Assembly (NCBI GenBank): GCA_017559905.1
Contig: JAFYQF010000002.1
Location: 62,001 to 126,000, forward strand
DNA from: a bacterium
GTDB lineage: Bacteria > Cyanobacteriota > Vampirovibrionia > Gastranaerophilales > Gastranaerophilaceae
DNA length: 64,000 nt
Direction of reading: 5' to 3'
Shown here: positions 18,116 through 27,823 of the stretch, piece after piece
Layout of the letters: each line of letters starts with the position of its first letter
How positions within the stretch are numbered: position 1 is the stretch's first letter
Notes under the pieces: generated by a model
Databases searched by the model: none
Told to the model about the DNA's origin: nothing
Seen by the model: only the letters and a program-made list of their open reading frames with translations
Made by a program: the position numbers and the translations under genes

Positions 18116-19522
18116 CTAATTAAAACCTCTAACAATCGGGTAAGAAACTCCATTTAAGAAACTTCTTTCTGTCAATCTCAAGCCTAAACAACACTGTTTA
18201 CGCTTAAATTGAGTTCGTGAAATTTTTCTGATAGTTTCATCAACAACAGACTTGTCGTATTTTAGGTAGATATCATCTATTGGACAATTTTTTTCAACAT
18301 ACATTTCAATTATATCGTCAAGAACTTCGTATTCAGGAAGGCTATCTTGATCTTTTTGATTTGGACGAAGCTCTGCAGATGGAGCTTTGTCAATTATAGC
18401 TTGCGGAATAATTTCACCATTCCTATTTATATAATTTGACAATCTATATACATTTGTTTTTGTCAAATCGCAAATCATATTATATCCGCCTGCCAAATCT
18501 CCGTACAAAGTGCCGTAGCCCATCGCTGCTTCAGATTTATTACCTGTTGACAATAGCAAATAGCCATCTCTATTTGAAAAGAACATCATAATTAAGCCTC
18601 GAAGTCTTGCCTGAAGGTTTTCTTCAGCTAAATCATGAAGTCTTTCGTGCGCAATTTTTTCCATAAAATTGTCAAACAAAGGAGTTATTGAGTGTTTAAG
18701 GGTTTTTATCCCTAAATTTTGAGCCAACTCTACAGAATCATCTATACTACCCTGTGATGAAAACATACTTGGCATCATTACACCTAATACATTTTCTTTG
18801 CCTAACGCATCGACAGCCAACGCTGCAGTTAAGGCACTATCAATTCCGCCTGACAATCCTAAAACAACTTTTTTGAAACCTGTATTTTCACAGTATTCTT
18901 TCAACGCAAAAGTCGCAACTTTATAGACTGCTTCCATTGTATTTTCCATCGCAAACATTATAGATGATGTAAAATCCACAACTTGAACTGCTTCTTCACA
19001 CAATGGCATTTGCATAACTATTTCATTTTCAATATTTTTCGCAAAACTTCCACCTGCAAATATGCTTTCGTCAGCCATTCCTATTGCATTGACATAAATG
19101 AAATGCGCTTTTGCATCCATACTATCAACAAAATCATTGTATGTATTCATTGCAAAGTATCTATTTTTTGACAATACATAAATATCGCAATCAACATCTT
19201 CTATATATTCATCTGACACAAAGAATTTTTGTCCATCAATTTCAAAAAACTCAACTTCTTCCGCCGAACCATCTTTGATTAAAACATTACCGATTAAAAC
19301 AGCTTTTTCATAATTCTTATCAGCAATATTTTCATACATATCAATTTCTTTTTGGATTAAGAGCTCATCATAAACCAAATCTTTTCCACCTAATGACGCC
19401 AAGTCTGCTGATGGAAAAATTAGTAAATCGCAATCATTTTCTTCAATATGTTTAATTATATTTTCATAATTATAACTAAAATTTGCGGTCTTCAATTTTA
19501 TTTGTGCTACAGCTATTTTCAT
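18116..19522 (-). CDS. nadE: NAD(+) synthetase with degenerate glutaminase domain
   Basis: NadE amidates deamido-NAD to NAD. The C-terminal synthetase domain is intact: P-loop 'SGGIDS' (224-229), 'STGNKSEAAMGYGTLYGD' and 'KAPSAELRPNQKDQDSLP'. The N-terminal nitrilase-like domain, which normally supplies ammonia from glutamine, is shortened and has lost its Glu-Lys-Cys triad: 'FPS' (36-38) stands where 'FPE' is expected, and the 'LPNYGVFDE' and 'ICED' segments are missing. Later landmarks 'YVNAIGMADESIFAGGSF' remain. At 468 residues it is shorter than usual glutamine-dependent enzymes. It probably uses free ammonia. It is last in the murC-ftsQ cluster. Confidence 0.92.
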   Translation of the reverse strand: MKIAVAQIKLKTANFSYNYENIIKHIEENDCDLLIFPSADLASLGGKDLVYDELLIQKEIDMYENIADKNYEKAVLIGNVLIKDGSAEEVEFFEIDGQKFFVSDEYIEDVDCDIYVLSKNRYFAMNTYNDFVDSMDAKAHFIYVNAIGMADESIFAGGSFAKNIENEIVMQMPLCEEAVQVVDFTSSIMFAMENTMEAVYKVATFALKEYCENTGFKKVVLGLSGGIDSALTAALAVDALGKENVLGVMMPSMFSSQGSIDDSVELAQNLGIKTLKHSITPLFDNFMEKIAHERLHDLAEENLQARLRGLIMMFFSNRDGYLLLSTGNKSEAAMGYGTLYGDLAGGYNMICDLTKTNVYRLSNYINRNGEIIPQAIIDKAPSAELRPNQKDQDSLPEYEVLDDIIEMYVEKNCPIDDIYLKYDKSVVDETIRKISRTQFKRKQCCLGLRLTERSFLNGVSYPIVRGFN

Positions 19523-19531
19523 AAATTTCTC

Positions 19532-20392
19532 CTAATTTCCAAGCTTTAAGAACGGATTATCCCAGCGTAAATCAAGATACTTGATATCTGAATCCATTAA
19601 ATGAACTTGAGGTAATACAGAAGGCAGACGTTTAATTCTATCGTAAATTTCACTGTCTAACCTTCCCAATCTAATATTCACTGTTTTTATTTTTATATAA
19701 ATATCTTCAGGATTTCTCAAATCAATATATTCTACTGGTTCTTTTGAATATATTGAAACATGTTTTGCAAGGTCTTCCAACTCTTGTAACTTTTTCAAAT
19801 CCCATTGGGCGTAATCATCTCCCTTGTTGCCGTAAGACAAAACTAAAAGAGTTTTATATTCAGACTTCAAAGGCAAATATTCACGCCCTATCAAAGTTCC
19901 ATCTTTTGTGAAAAATGCAACAGGAGGAACTTTAACATCTGGTGATATTGAAATATATGGTTGACGCTCTCTTACAATAATCAACAATCTCGCAGGAAAA
20001 GCGTATCGTCTAATATAAACTTCTTCAATCGGTGTAAACTCCAATAATTTTTCTTTCAAATGTTTTGTGTCTGCCATATAAATCGGCACCTTTGGGACTT
20101 CTTCATTTTTCAATGACGCCAAAATTTTTGGAGTTGAAACGATATCATTATTCAAGATTTGAACAGATTCACCAGCAGTAAAAGCATTTTCTGCCAAATA
20201 CCACTGAGGCATTTGAGTCAAATAAACAAGAGCAAAAATAATTAAAAAATTCATAACCAAACACAAGAAAGTACGAAAAGCGTTCTGACGTTTTCGACCT
20301 TTTCTCACTTGACGGTTACGTTGCATCTTTTTAACAAGACGCTTTCCGTCTCTCAATTCACTTGGTTGTAATTTGAAATTATTATCGTCCAT
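19532..20392 (-). CDS. ftsQ: Cell division protein FtsQ (POTRA domain)
   Basis: FtsQ links early and late divisome proteins in the inner membrane. The 286-residue product has a basic cytoplasmic N terminus, one membrane helix (about 42-60) and an extracytoplasmic POTRA/FtsQ region with 'IEEVYIRRYAFPARLLIIVRERQP', the typical 'V..A.V.R.~P..L.I.V.ER.P' pattern. It follows murC, murB and ddl, the usual dcw order. Identity rests on that motif and on position, since FtsQ sequences diverge widely. Confidence 0.85.
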   Translation of the reverse strand: MDDNNFKLQPSELRDGKRLVKKMQRNRQVRKGRKRQNAFRTFLCLVMNFLIIFALVYLTQMPQWYLAENAFTAGESVQILNNDIVSTPKILASLKNEEVPKVPIYMADTKHLKEKLLEFTPIEEVYIRRYAFPARLLIIVRERQPYISISPDVKVPPVAFFTKDGTLIGREYLPLKSEYKTLLVLSYGNKGDDYAQWDLKKLQELEDLAKHVSIYSKEPVEYIDLRNPEDIYIKIKTVNIRLGRLDSEIYDRIKRLPSVLPQVHLMDSDIKYLDLRWDNPFLKLGN

Positions 20393-20400
20393 AATACCTA

Positions 20401-21351
20401 TTATTTATTCAATCCTACACTATTCAAAATCAATTGAACTAACTCATCATACGTAATACCCATCGCCAAAGCTTGCGCAGGCAAATCACTTGTTTCTGTC
20501 ATTCCTGGACTGGTATTAATTTCTAAAACGTATGGAACACCATCAACTATCAAAAAGTCTACTCTTGAAACACCGCTACAACCGGCAATTTCATACGCTT
20601 TTATAGCAATGTCTTTTACTCTTTTTGTCATATCAGCCGACAATTCTGCAGGAAGAATAAATTCTGTCATACCTTTTGTATATTTTGCTTCATAATCATA
20701 CCACTCATTTTTTGGTCGAAGCTCTAATATTTCTGTAGCAAAAGGCTTGCCATCATTTTCTAACACACCAACGGTTGCGCATACGCCAACCAAATATTCT
20801 TCAATAAGAACATCATCATTGTATTTAACAGCTTCAATATACGCTTTTTCAAGTTCATCAGGCGTGTTGACTTTTGTCATACCGAAACTTGAACCCTCAC
20901 ATACAGGTTTTGTTATCAAAGGATATTTTAAATTTTTAGTTTTTTCTATTACATCATCACCTTTTCTTACAAAAACAGATTTGATAAGCGGAATATCTTC
21001 ACAAGTTGAAAGAATACGTTTTGTATATTCTTTATTCATACAAACAGAACTAGCCATTACTCCACATCCAGAATAAGGAATTTGAAGAATTTCCAAGATA
21101 CCTTGAACACAACCATCTTCACCATATTTGCCGTGCAAAGCATTATACGCATATTCAAACTTGCCTTGTTTCAAAACCTCAGCAATATTTTCATCAACAA
21201 CAACTAATTCTGCATTGCTATACCCAAGTCTTTTCAAAGCCTCAAAACACCCTTTGCCTGAACGCATAGACACTTCAGCTTCGCTAGACATTCCGCCTGC
21301 AAGAACTGCTATCTTTGAATCTTTTTTTATTTTATTTTCAACAATTTGCAT
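20401..21351 (-). CDS. ddl: D-alanine--D-alanine ligase
   Basis: Ddl makes the D-Ala-D-Ala dipeptide of peptidoglycan. The 316-residue ATP-grasp protein shows 'GGMSSEAEVSMRSG' at the start, 'LHGKYGEDGCVQGILE', 'PLITKPVCEGSSFGMT', and the metal site 'LEINTSPGMTETS'. It overlaps the end of murB by 25 bases, so translation is probably coupled. Confidence 0.96.
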   Translation of the reverse strand: MQIVENKIKKDSKIAVLAGGMSSEAEVSMRSGKGCFEALKRLGYSNAELVVVDENIAEVLKQGKFEYAYNALHGKYGEDGCVQGILEILQIPYSGCGVMASSVCMNKEYTKRILSTCEDIPLIKSVFVRKGDDVIEKTKNLKYPLITKPVCEGSSFGMTKVNTPDELEKAYIEAVKYNDDVLIEEYLVGVCATVGVLENDGKPFATEILELRPKNEWYDYEAKYTKGMTEFILPAELSADMTKRVKDIAIKAYEIAGCSGVSRVDFLIVDGVPYVLEINTSPGMTETSDLPAQALAMGITYDELVQLILNSVGLNK

Positions 21352-22241
21352 ATTTCAACCTCTCTGTTGTTTTTATCACCCAAAAATCTCATTTCTGGTC
21401 TTAATTCAATATTATACTTCTTTTTAACTTCACTATACATCTTGAATATCAGTTCCAAAATATCTAATGACGTTCCGTTTTTGCCATTTATAATAAAATT
21501 GGCATGATTTTCCCAAACTTTTGCATCCCCAAAAGAAAAAGTCTTCGCTCCAACTGACTCTAACAATCTACCCGCAGAATCACCTTGAGGATTTCTAAAA
21601 ACGCTACCACAATTTGGTAACACCAATGAGGGTTGTTTAGCCTTTCTGAAATTCAAATTTTCTTGCATTTTCGCCGTAATACAATCTTTTTCGGCAGGTA
21701 TCAATTTAAATTTCGCAGACAACACAACTAAATCACGTTTTTGACAAACTGAAGTTCTATAAGAAAATTCCAACTGTTCTTTTAATAAAGTTACTAATCC
21801 ATTTTCTTTATCATAGCAAACAGCCTCAACCAAAGTATCACTAACTGACTGCCCGTGCGCACCAGCATTCATGAAAACTTCTCCGCCGATTGAACCAGGA
21901 AAAGCAATCATAAATTCTAATCCACTCAAGCCCTTATCACAAACTTCTTGCGACAATTTTGGACCTTTAACGCCACATTCAGCAACAACTGTGTCATTTT
22001 CAATTGTAATTTTATTTAAATGAGTTGTTAAAATTAAACTACCATCAAATCCATCAGATGATACTAAAGTGTTTGAAAGGTTTCCAAAAACTTGAGCACT
22101 AGGTTCTTCTTGCAAGACCTGCACAAACTCATCAATACTTTCAGGGTAGAAAACCTTTTTTACAGTTCCGCCACATTTGAAAGAAGTTAAATTTTTAATC
22201 TCAAAATTTTCTTTAATTTGCAATGTTTGCCAACCCTTCAT
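21327..22241 (-). CDS. murB: UDP-N-acetylenolpyruvoylglucosamine reductase
   Basis: MurB reduces UDP-GlcNAc-enolpyruvate to UDP-MurNAc using FAD and NADPH. The 304-residue product has 'TSFKCGGTVKKVFYP', 'FGNLSNTLVSSDGFDG', 'FMIAFPGSIGGEVFMNAGAHG', 'LPNCGSVFRNPQGDSAGRLLE' and the final 'ELRPEMRFLG'. It overlaps the murC 3' end by 29 bases. A TTG eight codons downstream with AAGGG before it is an alternative start. Confidence 0.96.
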   Translation of the reverse strand: MKGWQTLQIKENFEIKNLTSFKCGGTVKKVFYPESIDEFVQVLQEEPSAQVFGNLSNTLVSSDGFDGSLILTTHLNKITIENDTVVAECGVKGPKLSQEVCDKGLSGLEFMIAFPGSIGGEVFMNAGAHGQSVSDTLVEAVCYDKENGLVTLLKEQLEFSYRTSVCQKRDLVVLSAKFKLIPAEKDCITAKMQENLNFRKAKQPSLVLPNCGSVFRNPQGDSAGRLLESVGAKTFSFGDAKVWENHANFIINGKNGTSLDILELIFKMYSEVKKKYNIELRPEMRFLGDKNNREVEICKLLKIK

Positions 22242-23592
22242 TCACAGAAAAAAGTTCTTTACCCAATGCTGTAATTGTACCTGCACCTAAACCAATTACA
22301 ACATCACCATTTTCAAGATGAGGAAACAGTTGATCTGCAACTGCTTTCATATCACCAGCAAAGTGTTTACATGGAACATTCAATTTAGTAGACAATTCTT
22401 TTACAAAATCAGCACCACTAATACCCTCGATTGGAGATTCAGAAGCTGCGTAAACATCAGTTACTACAACCATATCCACGCCAGAAAAAGAATTTAAGAA
22501 ATCATTCCAAAGATTTTTCAAACGTGTATATCTATGAGGTTGAAATACTGCAATAACTCTTTTGTTCTTAAAACTTTCTGCACAAGAAAGAGTCGCCTTA
22601 ATTTCTGTTGGGTGGTGAGCATAATCATCATAAACAGTAATACCATCAAACTCACCGACTTTCTGAAATCTTCTACCCATGCCAGTAAAAGTCGCAAAAT
22701 GTTTCTTAACTTTTTCTATATCAACACCGGCTTGATGTAAACTTGCAACTACAGAAAGTGCATTATAGACATTATGTTTCCCACGCAAAATTATTGAAAT
22801 TGATGCTAACAAATTATTTTTAAAATAGACATCAAATGTCGTACAATCTTGGTTAAATTCAATATTTTTAGCTACATAATCCGCATCTTCATCTAACCCA
22901 AAAGTTAAAACTTTTTTTGCGTGAAGTTGGCTCAAAACTTCACAATCTTTGTTTATCAAAACTATTGAATCTTCTTTTACATTTGAAATAAATTTTTCAA
23001 ACGTTGCCAATAGAGATTTCATACCATCTTTATAAAAATCCAAATGGTCTGGTTCTAAATTATTAATCACTACGATATTTGGAGCATACTTAACTATAGT
23101 ACCATCACTTTCATCCAGTTCTGCTACAAAAAACTTGCCATTTGTAGATTGTGAATTCACACCTAATTCAGGAATAATACCACCGACAACAAACGAGGGT
23201 TCTAACCCTGCTAAATCCATCACATATGACGCCAAACCGCTTGTAGTAGTCTTGCCATGAGTTCCTGAAAACCCTATGAAAAACTTGTCTTGTTTTGAAA
23301 TTTCAGCAAGCAGATCTGAACGATGATAAATAGGTAATCCTAACCTTTTTGCTTTTTGCATTTCAGGATTATCTTCTTTTATTGCGGTACTAGCGACCAC
23401 AACGCAATCATCTGGTAAATTTTCTTCTGCATGACCTATATATACATTTGCACCTAGTTTTCTTAATTTATCAACATATTTACTGTCTTTTATATCAGAA
23501 CCAGAAACTTCGCAACCGTTTTCTAGCAAATATTTCGCCAAACCGCTCATTCCAATTCCGCCTATTGCTATAAAATGATATTTTTTATTCAA
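22213..23592 (-). CDS. murC: UDP-N-acetylmuramate--L-alanine ligase
   Basis: MurC adds L-Ala to UDP-MurNAc with ATP. The 459-residue protein starts with the Rossmann motif 'HFIAIGGIGMSGLA', has the ATP loop 'GTHGKTTTS', 'NNLEPDHLDFY', 'GRRFQKVGE' and 'DDYAHHPTEI', a normal MurC set. It leads the minus-strand cluster murC-murB-ddl-ftsQ-nadE. Confidence 0.97.
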   Translation of the reverse strand: MNKKYHFIAIGGIGMSGLAKYLLENGCEVSGSDIKDSKYVDKLRKLGANVYIGHAEENLPDDCVVVASTAIKEDNPEMQKAKRLGLPIYHRSDLLAEISKQDKFFIGFSGTHGKTTTSGLASYVMDLAGLEPSFVVGGIIPELGVNSQSTNGKFFVAELDESDGTIVKYAPNIVVINNLEPDHLDFYKDGMKSLLATFEKFISNVKEDSIVLINKDCEVLSQLHAKKVLTFGLDEDADYVAKNIEFNQDCTTFDVYFKNNLLASISIILRGKHNVYNALSVVASLHQAGVDIEKVKKHFATFTGMGRRFQKVGEFDGITVYDDYAHHPTEIKATLSCAESFKNKRVIAVFQPHRYTRLKNLWNDFLNSFSGVDMVVVTDVYAASESPIEGISGADFVKELSTKLNVPCKHFAGDMKAVADQLFPHLENGDVVIGLGAGTITALGKELFSVNEGLANIAN

Positions 23593-23697
23593 AGCTACAT
23601 CCCTATATTTACTATTTAACCTATTTACTTAATTATATTACAGAAATATTAGAAAAACCTGAATATTAACCTTTTGTAAAAATATAATTATCTTTTT

Positions 23698-23726
23698 ATT
23701 ACATACGATTTTTACAAAGTTATAAT
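23698..23726 (+). promoter_or_regulatory. Promoter of the GNAT gene
   Basis: ATTACA (23698-23703), a 17-base spacer and a perfect TATAAT (23721-23726) precede the ATG at 23749. The short leader holds AAGGAA. Confidence 0.55.
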
Positions 23727-23748
23727 TATCAAGTAAGGAAATTTTTAA

Positions 23749-24225
23749 ATGATTATTAACTCAATAAAACCACACATAATACCAGATAGGTTAATTTATA
23801 CACGTGGCGACACTAGTAAAATTTTTTCAACGAAAACAGGTATGCAATTAGGATACATAAAAACTCAAAAAAAACTAATTGCAGACAATGATTTTTACCC
23901 AAACTATCAAGGAGCAGACTCTCTGTATATTAAATATCTTGAGGTATTTGCTTTCGTAAGAAGACAAGGTGTCGGCTCTGAATTGATTAAATTTGCGAAA
24001 AACTTAAGTAGAAAGATGGGCGCAGAAGGTAGACTTCACTGCATCGCTTGGAACTTCGAACATCCAGGTAATCCTCCACACAAGTTTTACAGAGTTAACG
24101 GATTTACTACAACGGACCCCAACGTCAATGAATCAATAGACTTTGCAATAAAACACGATATCCCAATTCATCCAAAACTGACACAAGGAACTCCTATGTA
24201 CTTAAAGAATTTTTGGACTAAATAA
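23749..24225 (+). CDS. GNAT-family N-acetyltransferase-like protein
   Basis: The 158-residue product has 'YLEVFAFVRRQGVGSELIKFA', which fits the GNAT acetyl-CoA-binding motif A (R/Q-x-x-G-x-G/A) after a beta strand, and later 'HKFYRVNGFTTTD', which fits motif B ('FYxxxGF'). An AAGGAA ribosome site precedes the ATG. The substrate is unknown. It stands alone between divergent murC and a terminator. Confidence 0.75.
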   Translation: MIINSIKPHIIPDRLIYTRGDTSKIFSTKTGMQLGYIKTQKKLIADNDFYPNYQGADSLYIKYLEVFAFVRRQGVGSELIKFAKNLSRKMGAEGRLHCIAWNFEHPGNPPHKFYRVNGFTTTDPNVNESIDFAIKHDIPIHPKLTQGTPMYLKNFWTK

Positions 24226-24229
24226 TAAA

Positions 24230-24260
24230 AAAAAGACCGATATGAAAATCGGTCTTTTTT
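24230..24260. terminator. Bidirectional terminator
   Basis: AAAAAGACCGAT ending at 24241 pairs with ATCGGTCTTTTTT (24248-24260). It lies between the GNAT gene and converging leuS. Confidence 0.92.
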
Positions 24261-24275
24261 ATAAATTCGATATCA

Positions 24276-26759
24276 CTATTTAACAACAATGTTAACCAAT
24301 TTTTTAGGTACTACAATTGTTTTAACAATAGTTTTGCCATCAGTGAATTCTTTTACTCTTTCGCTTGCTAAAGCAAGAGCTTTCAAATCATCTTCAGAAG
24401 ATGACTCATCTGCTTCAATCTTGTCACGAAGCTTTCCATTCACTTGAACAATCAAAGTAATAGAACTTGCTTTTGCAAGATTTTCATCCCATTTTGGCCA
24501 ATCTTGAGCGTGGATAGAACCTTGACCACCTAATTCACTCCAAGCTTCTTCTGTTAAGTGAACAGCCACTGGTGACATCAATTTAATTAAAGATAAAATT
24601 GCAAAACTTAAAACATCTTTATCTTCAGCATCAAGTTCTGATTTTTTACCTTTCCAGTCATAGATGGCATTAACAAGTTCTCTGTATTTTGAAATTACTG
24701 TATTGAATTGGAAATCATTAGAAATATCGTTAGAAATCCCTTTGATTGCAATATGTACATTTCTCAACAAGTCATCGTTATCTTTTTTCTTCAATGCGCC
24801 TGCAACAAGTTCGGTATGAGAGAAGTTAACATATTCAGCACTTGAAGAAATTAATCTCCAAACTCTATTCAAGAATTTGTAACAGCCTTCAACACCCGCG
24901 TCAGACCAGTCAAAATCCCTTGCTGGTGGTGAGTCTGAAAGAATAAACAACCTTGCAGTATCTGCACCATAATTTTCAAAGATTTCATCAGGGTCAACTG
25001 TATTGCCTTTAGATTTTGACATTTTAGCGCCATCTTTCAATACCATACCCTGAGTTAACAAGTTTTTGAAAGGTTCATCAAAGTCAAGTAAACCTAAATC
25101 TCTCAACGCTTTTGTGAAAAATCTTGAATATAACAAGTGAAGAATTGCGTGTTCAATACCGCCTACATATTGATCAACAGGTAACCAGTGGTTAACTTTA
25201 TCTTTTGCAAAAGGCATATCAGCATTTTTAGCATCAGAATATCTTAAATAATACCAGCTTGAACAAACAAACGTATCCATTGTGTCAGTTTCACGTCTTG
25301 CTTTTCCGCCACAAATTGGACAAGTTGTTTCTGCAAAAGTTTTTGAGGTTGTGATAGGTGATTTTCCAACTACAGAGAAGTCAACATCTTTTGGTAACAA
25401 TACTGGTAATTGGTCTTCTGGAATAGGTTGAATTCCGCACTTGTCACAATATACAATCGGAATTGGAGCGCCCCAATATCTTTGTCTTGAAACTAACCAA
25501 TCACGAAGCCTGTACTGTGTTTTGAATTCACCAAAACCTTCATCTACAGCTTTTTGAGTAATGGCTTTTTTAGCATCCTCGTTGTTTATTCCATTGAATT
25601 CACCTGAATTCACTAACACACCTGGTTCAACATAAGCTTCTTCTGAACAATCTGAAGGATTTTCAGGATTTTCAATAACAACTTTCATCGGAAGTTTATA
25701 TTTTTTCGCAAAATCGAAGTCCCTAGTATCGTGAGTAGGAACAGCCATAACTGCACCTGTACCATATTCAACAAGCGCATAATCTGCAGTCCATAATGGG
25801 AATTCTTCTCCATTAAATGGGTTTATACAATGAGTACCAAGAGGAACACCTGTTTTAACTCTATCAGTTGAAAGTCTTTCGATTTCTGACATTTTGCGAG
25901 CATTAGCACGATATTCTTCTACCGCAGCTTTGTTTTCAGGAGTTGTCAATTTTTCAATATCTTTGTACTCTGGAGCAACTACAAGATATGTAATACCATA
26001 AACTGTATCAGGTCTTGTTGTATAAACAGGAACTTCCATACCTGGAATTTCTTTAACTTTGAATTTTAACAATGCACCTTGAGATTTTCCAATCCAATTT
26101 GCTTGCATTGTTTTAACATTATCTCCCCAACCTGGAAGTTTATCTAAATCTTTAAGAAGAACTTCTGCGTAATCTGTAATTTTCAAGAACCATTGAGAAA
26201 GATATTTCTTCTCAACAACACTATCACATCTCCAGCATTTGCCATCAATAACTTGTTCGTTAGCAAGTACTGTACCGCATTCATTACACCAGTTTACTGC
26301 CGCTTCTTTTTTGTACGCTAAACCTTTTTTGTACAATTGCAAGAACAACCATTGAGTCCATTTATAGTAATCTGGTTTGCAAGTAGTAACTTCTCTATCC
26401 CAGTCATAAGAAAGCCCTAGCATTTTGAGTTGTTTTGTCATATAAGCAATGTTTTCATCAGTCCAAGTTTCAGGATTTGCACCGTGTTTCATAGCAGCAT
26501 TTTCTGCTGGTAACCCGAAGCTGTCCCATCCCATTGGGTGAAGAACATTAAAACCATTCATCTTTTTAAATCTACCAATTACGTCAGTAATTGTATAGTT
26601 TCTAACGTGTCCCATGTGAAGTTTTCCTGATGGGTACGGAAACATTGATAACGCATAATATTTTGGTTTATCGCTATCATCTTCAGTTCTAAAAGATTTA
26701 TTATCTTCCCAAACTTTCTGCCATTTCTTTTCAATTTCCTGCGGATAATATGATTCTTT
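24276..26759 (-). CDS. leuS: Leucyl-tRNA synthetase
   Basis: LeuS charges tRNA-Leu. The product of about 827 residues has 'FPYPSGKLHMGH' (HIGH motif), a zinc knuckle 'WCNECGTVLANEQ..CWRCDS', the CP1 editing domain with 'TTRPDTVYG', 'DTMDTFVCSSWYYLR' and 'KMSKSKGN'. The ATG at 26759 (start MKESYYPQEIEKKWQ) is preceded by GGGAG; the ORF extends 16 codons further without a better start. Confidence 0.97.
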   Translation of the reverse strand, partial: KESYYPQEIEKKWQKVWEDNKSFRTEDDSDKPKYYALSMFPYPSGKLHMGHVRNYTITDVIGRFKKMNGFNVLHPMGWDSFGLPAENAAMKHGANPETWTDENIAYMTKQLKMLGLSYDWDREVTTCKPDYYKWTQWLFLQLYKKGLAYKKEAAVNWCNECGTVLANEQVIDGKCWRCDSVVEKKYLSQWFLKITDYAEVLLKDLDKLPGWGDNVKTMQANWIGKSQGALLKFKVKEIPGMEVPVYTTRPDTVYGITYLVVAPEYKDIEKLTTPENKAAVEEYRANARKMSEIERLSTDRVKTGVPLGTHCINPFNGEEFPLWTADYALVEYGTGAVMAVPTHDTRDFDFAKKYKLPMKVVIENPENPSDCSEEAYVEPGVLVNSGEFNGINNEDAKKAITQKAVDEGFGEFKTQYRLRDWLVSRQRYWGAPIPIVYCDKCGIQPIPEDQLPVLLPKDVDFSVVGKSPITTSKTFAETTCPICGGKARRETDTMDTFVCSSWYYLRYSDAKNADMPFAKDKVNHWLPVDQYVGGIEHAILHLLYSRFFTKALRDLGLLDFDEPFKNLLTQGMVLKDGAKMSKSKGNTVDPDEIFENYGADTARLFILSDSPPARDFDWSDAGVEGCYKFLNRVWRLISSSAEYVNFSHTELVAGALKKKDNDDLLRNVHIAIKGISNDISNDFQFNTVISKYRELVNAIYDWKGKKSELDAEDKDVLSFAILSLIKLMSPVAVHLTEEAWSELGGQGSIHAQDWPKWDENLAKASSITLIVQVNGKLRDKIEADESSSEDDLKALALASERVKEFTDGKTIVKTIVVPKKLVNIVVK

Positions 26760-26908
26760 CATCTTTTTCTCCCTAATTCTCTCGCACATAAAAATTATCA
26801 CAAACAAATCTCAATCTCAAATTTTAATAAAGATTTTTTAAGCTCTACAAAATTTAATTTATTTAAACTATTACAGTTTTTGATAATTTGTATTATAATT
26901 AATACATT

Positions 26909-27823
26909 ATGAAGAGAGTTATTTTACCATTAATTTTAAGTATCGCATTCTTAAGCATTCCGCAAGTTTCTGCAGAAGCAGGAGTAATTAGCGATTATAA
27001 AGCAAAAATTTCTAAAAACAGAGAACTTAAAAGCGCAAGAAACACTATTACTAAAATCTTTACCAATCAAGACAAATACACAAACGCTCACGATTTAGAA
27101 AAATTGTCAGAACTCTATGACGAAAGCTTTGTGAATAGTGATGGCTTTGATAAAAAAGTTTACTTTAAACTTATCAAAAAAACGTGGGAAACTTACCCAT
27201 CAATAATTTACGATTCAGAATTACTTGAAATCAGAATTAATGGTGACTACGCAACTGTATACGCTTACGAAACAGCTAGCGCAACAACATTAGAACAAAC
27301 AGAAAACATTGAAGCATACGGAGAACTTCGTTCTCAAGCTAATACAATGTATCACTTAAAAAAACGTGGCGAAAATTGGACAATTGTATCTGAACAAGTT
27401 TTGAACGAAAAATCTCAACTTAAATATGGCGATGCAAGATTTATAAAAATGGATTTATCTGCACCTGAATTAGTTAAAGCAGGAGATGAATACACTGCGT
27501 TTCTAGACATTGAACTTACTGACAAAGAAGGCGCAGTTGCAACAATTGACAATCAACATATCATCCACCCTCTAAAACAAGCGGATGAAGCTTTCAGACA
27601 ATTGTCAGATGAAAACGAATTAGAAAGAGTGTTTATTGCAAATAAACAAAATTTAAACGAATACGCAACAGCATCAATTGGTATTGCAAAAGCTGAAGTG
27701 TATGATGAAACAAAAACTCGAGTTTACTTAAGTGGTATAGCATTTCTTATGACAAGAGTAAATGTTATTCCCGAAAACAAATATATAAAAGTAGAGGATG
27801 AAAATGCACAGACAGATAAGTAG
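26909..27823 (+). CDS. Exported NTF2-like (SnoaL-fold) protein
   Basis: The 304-residue product has a signal peptide (about 1-22, 'SVSAEA'-like end 'QVSAEAG') and then a region resembling the NTF2-like fold: 'HDLEKLSELYDESFVNSDGFDKKVY', then 'GDYATVYAYETASATT' and 'YHLKKRGENWTIVSEQ'. The C-terminal half is beta-rich and not assigned. It probably acts in the periplasm; function unknown. TATAAT at 26894-26899 lies 9 bases before the ATG with no ribosome site between, so the leader would be only a few bases. Its end overlaps lspA by 20 bases. Confidence 0.75.
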   Translation: MKRVILPLILSIAFLSIPQVSAEAGVISDYKAKISKNRELKSARNTITKIFTNQDKYTNAHDLEKLSELYDESFVNSDGFDKKVYFKLIKKTWETYPSIIYDSELLEIRINGDYATVYAYETASATTLEQTENIEAYGELRSQANTMYHLKKRGENWTIVSEQVLNEKSQLKYGDARFIKMDLSAPELVKAGDEYTAFLDIELTDKEGAVATIDNQHIIHPLKQADEAFRQLSDENELERVFIANKQNLNEYATASIGIAKAEVYDETKTRVYLSGIAFLMTRVNVIPENKYIKVEDENAQTDK

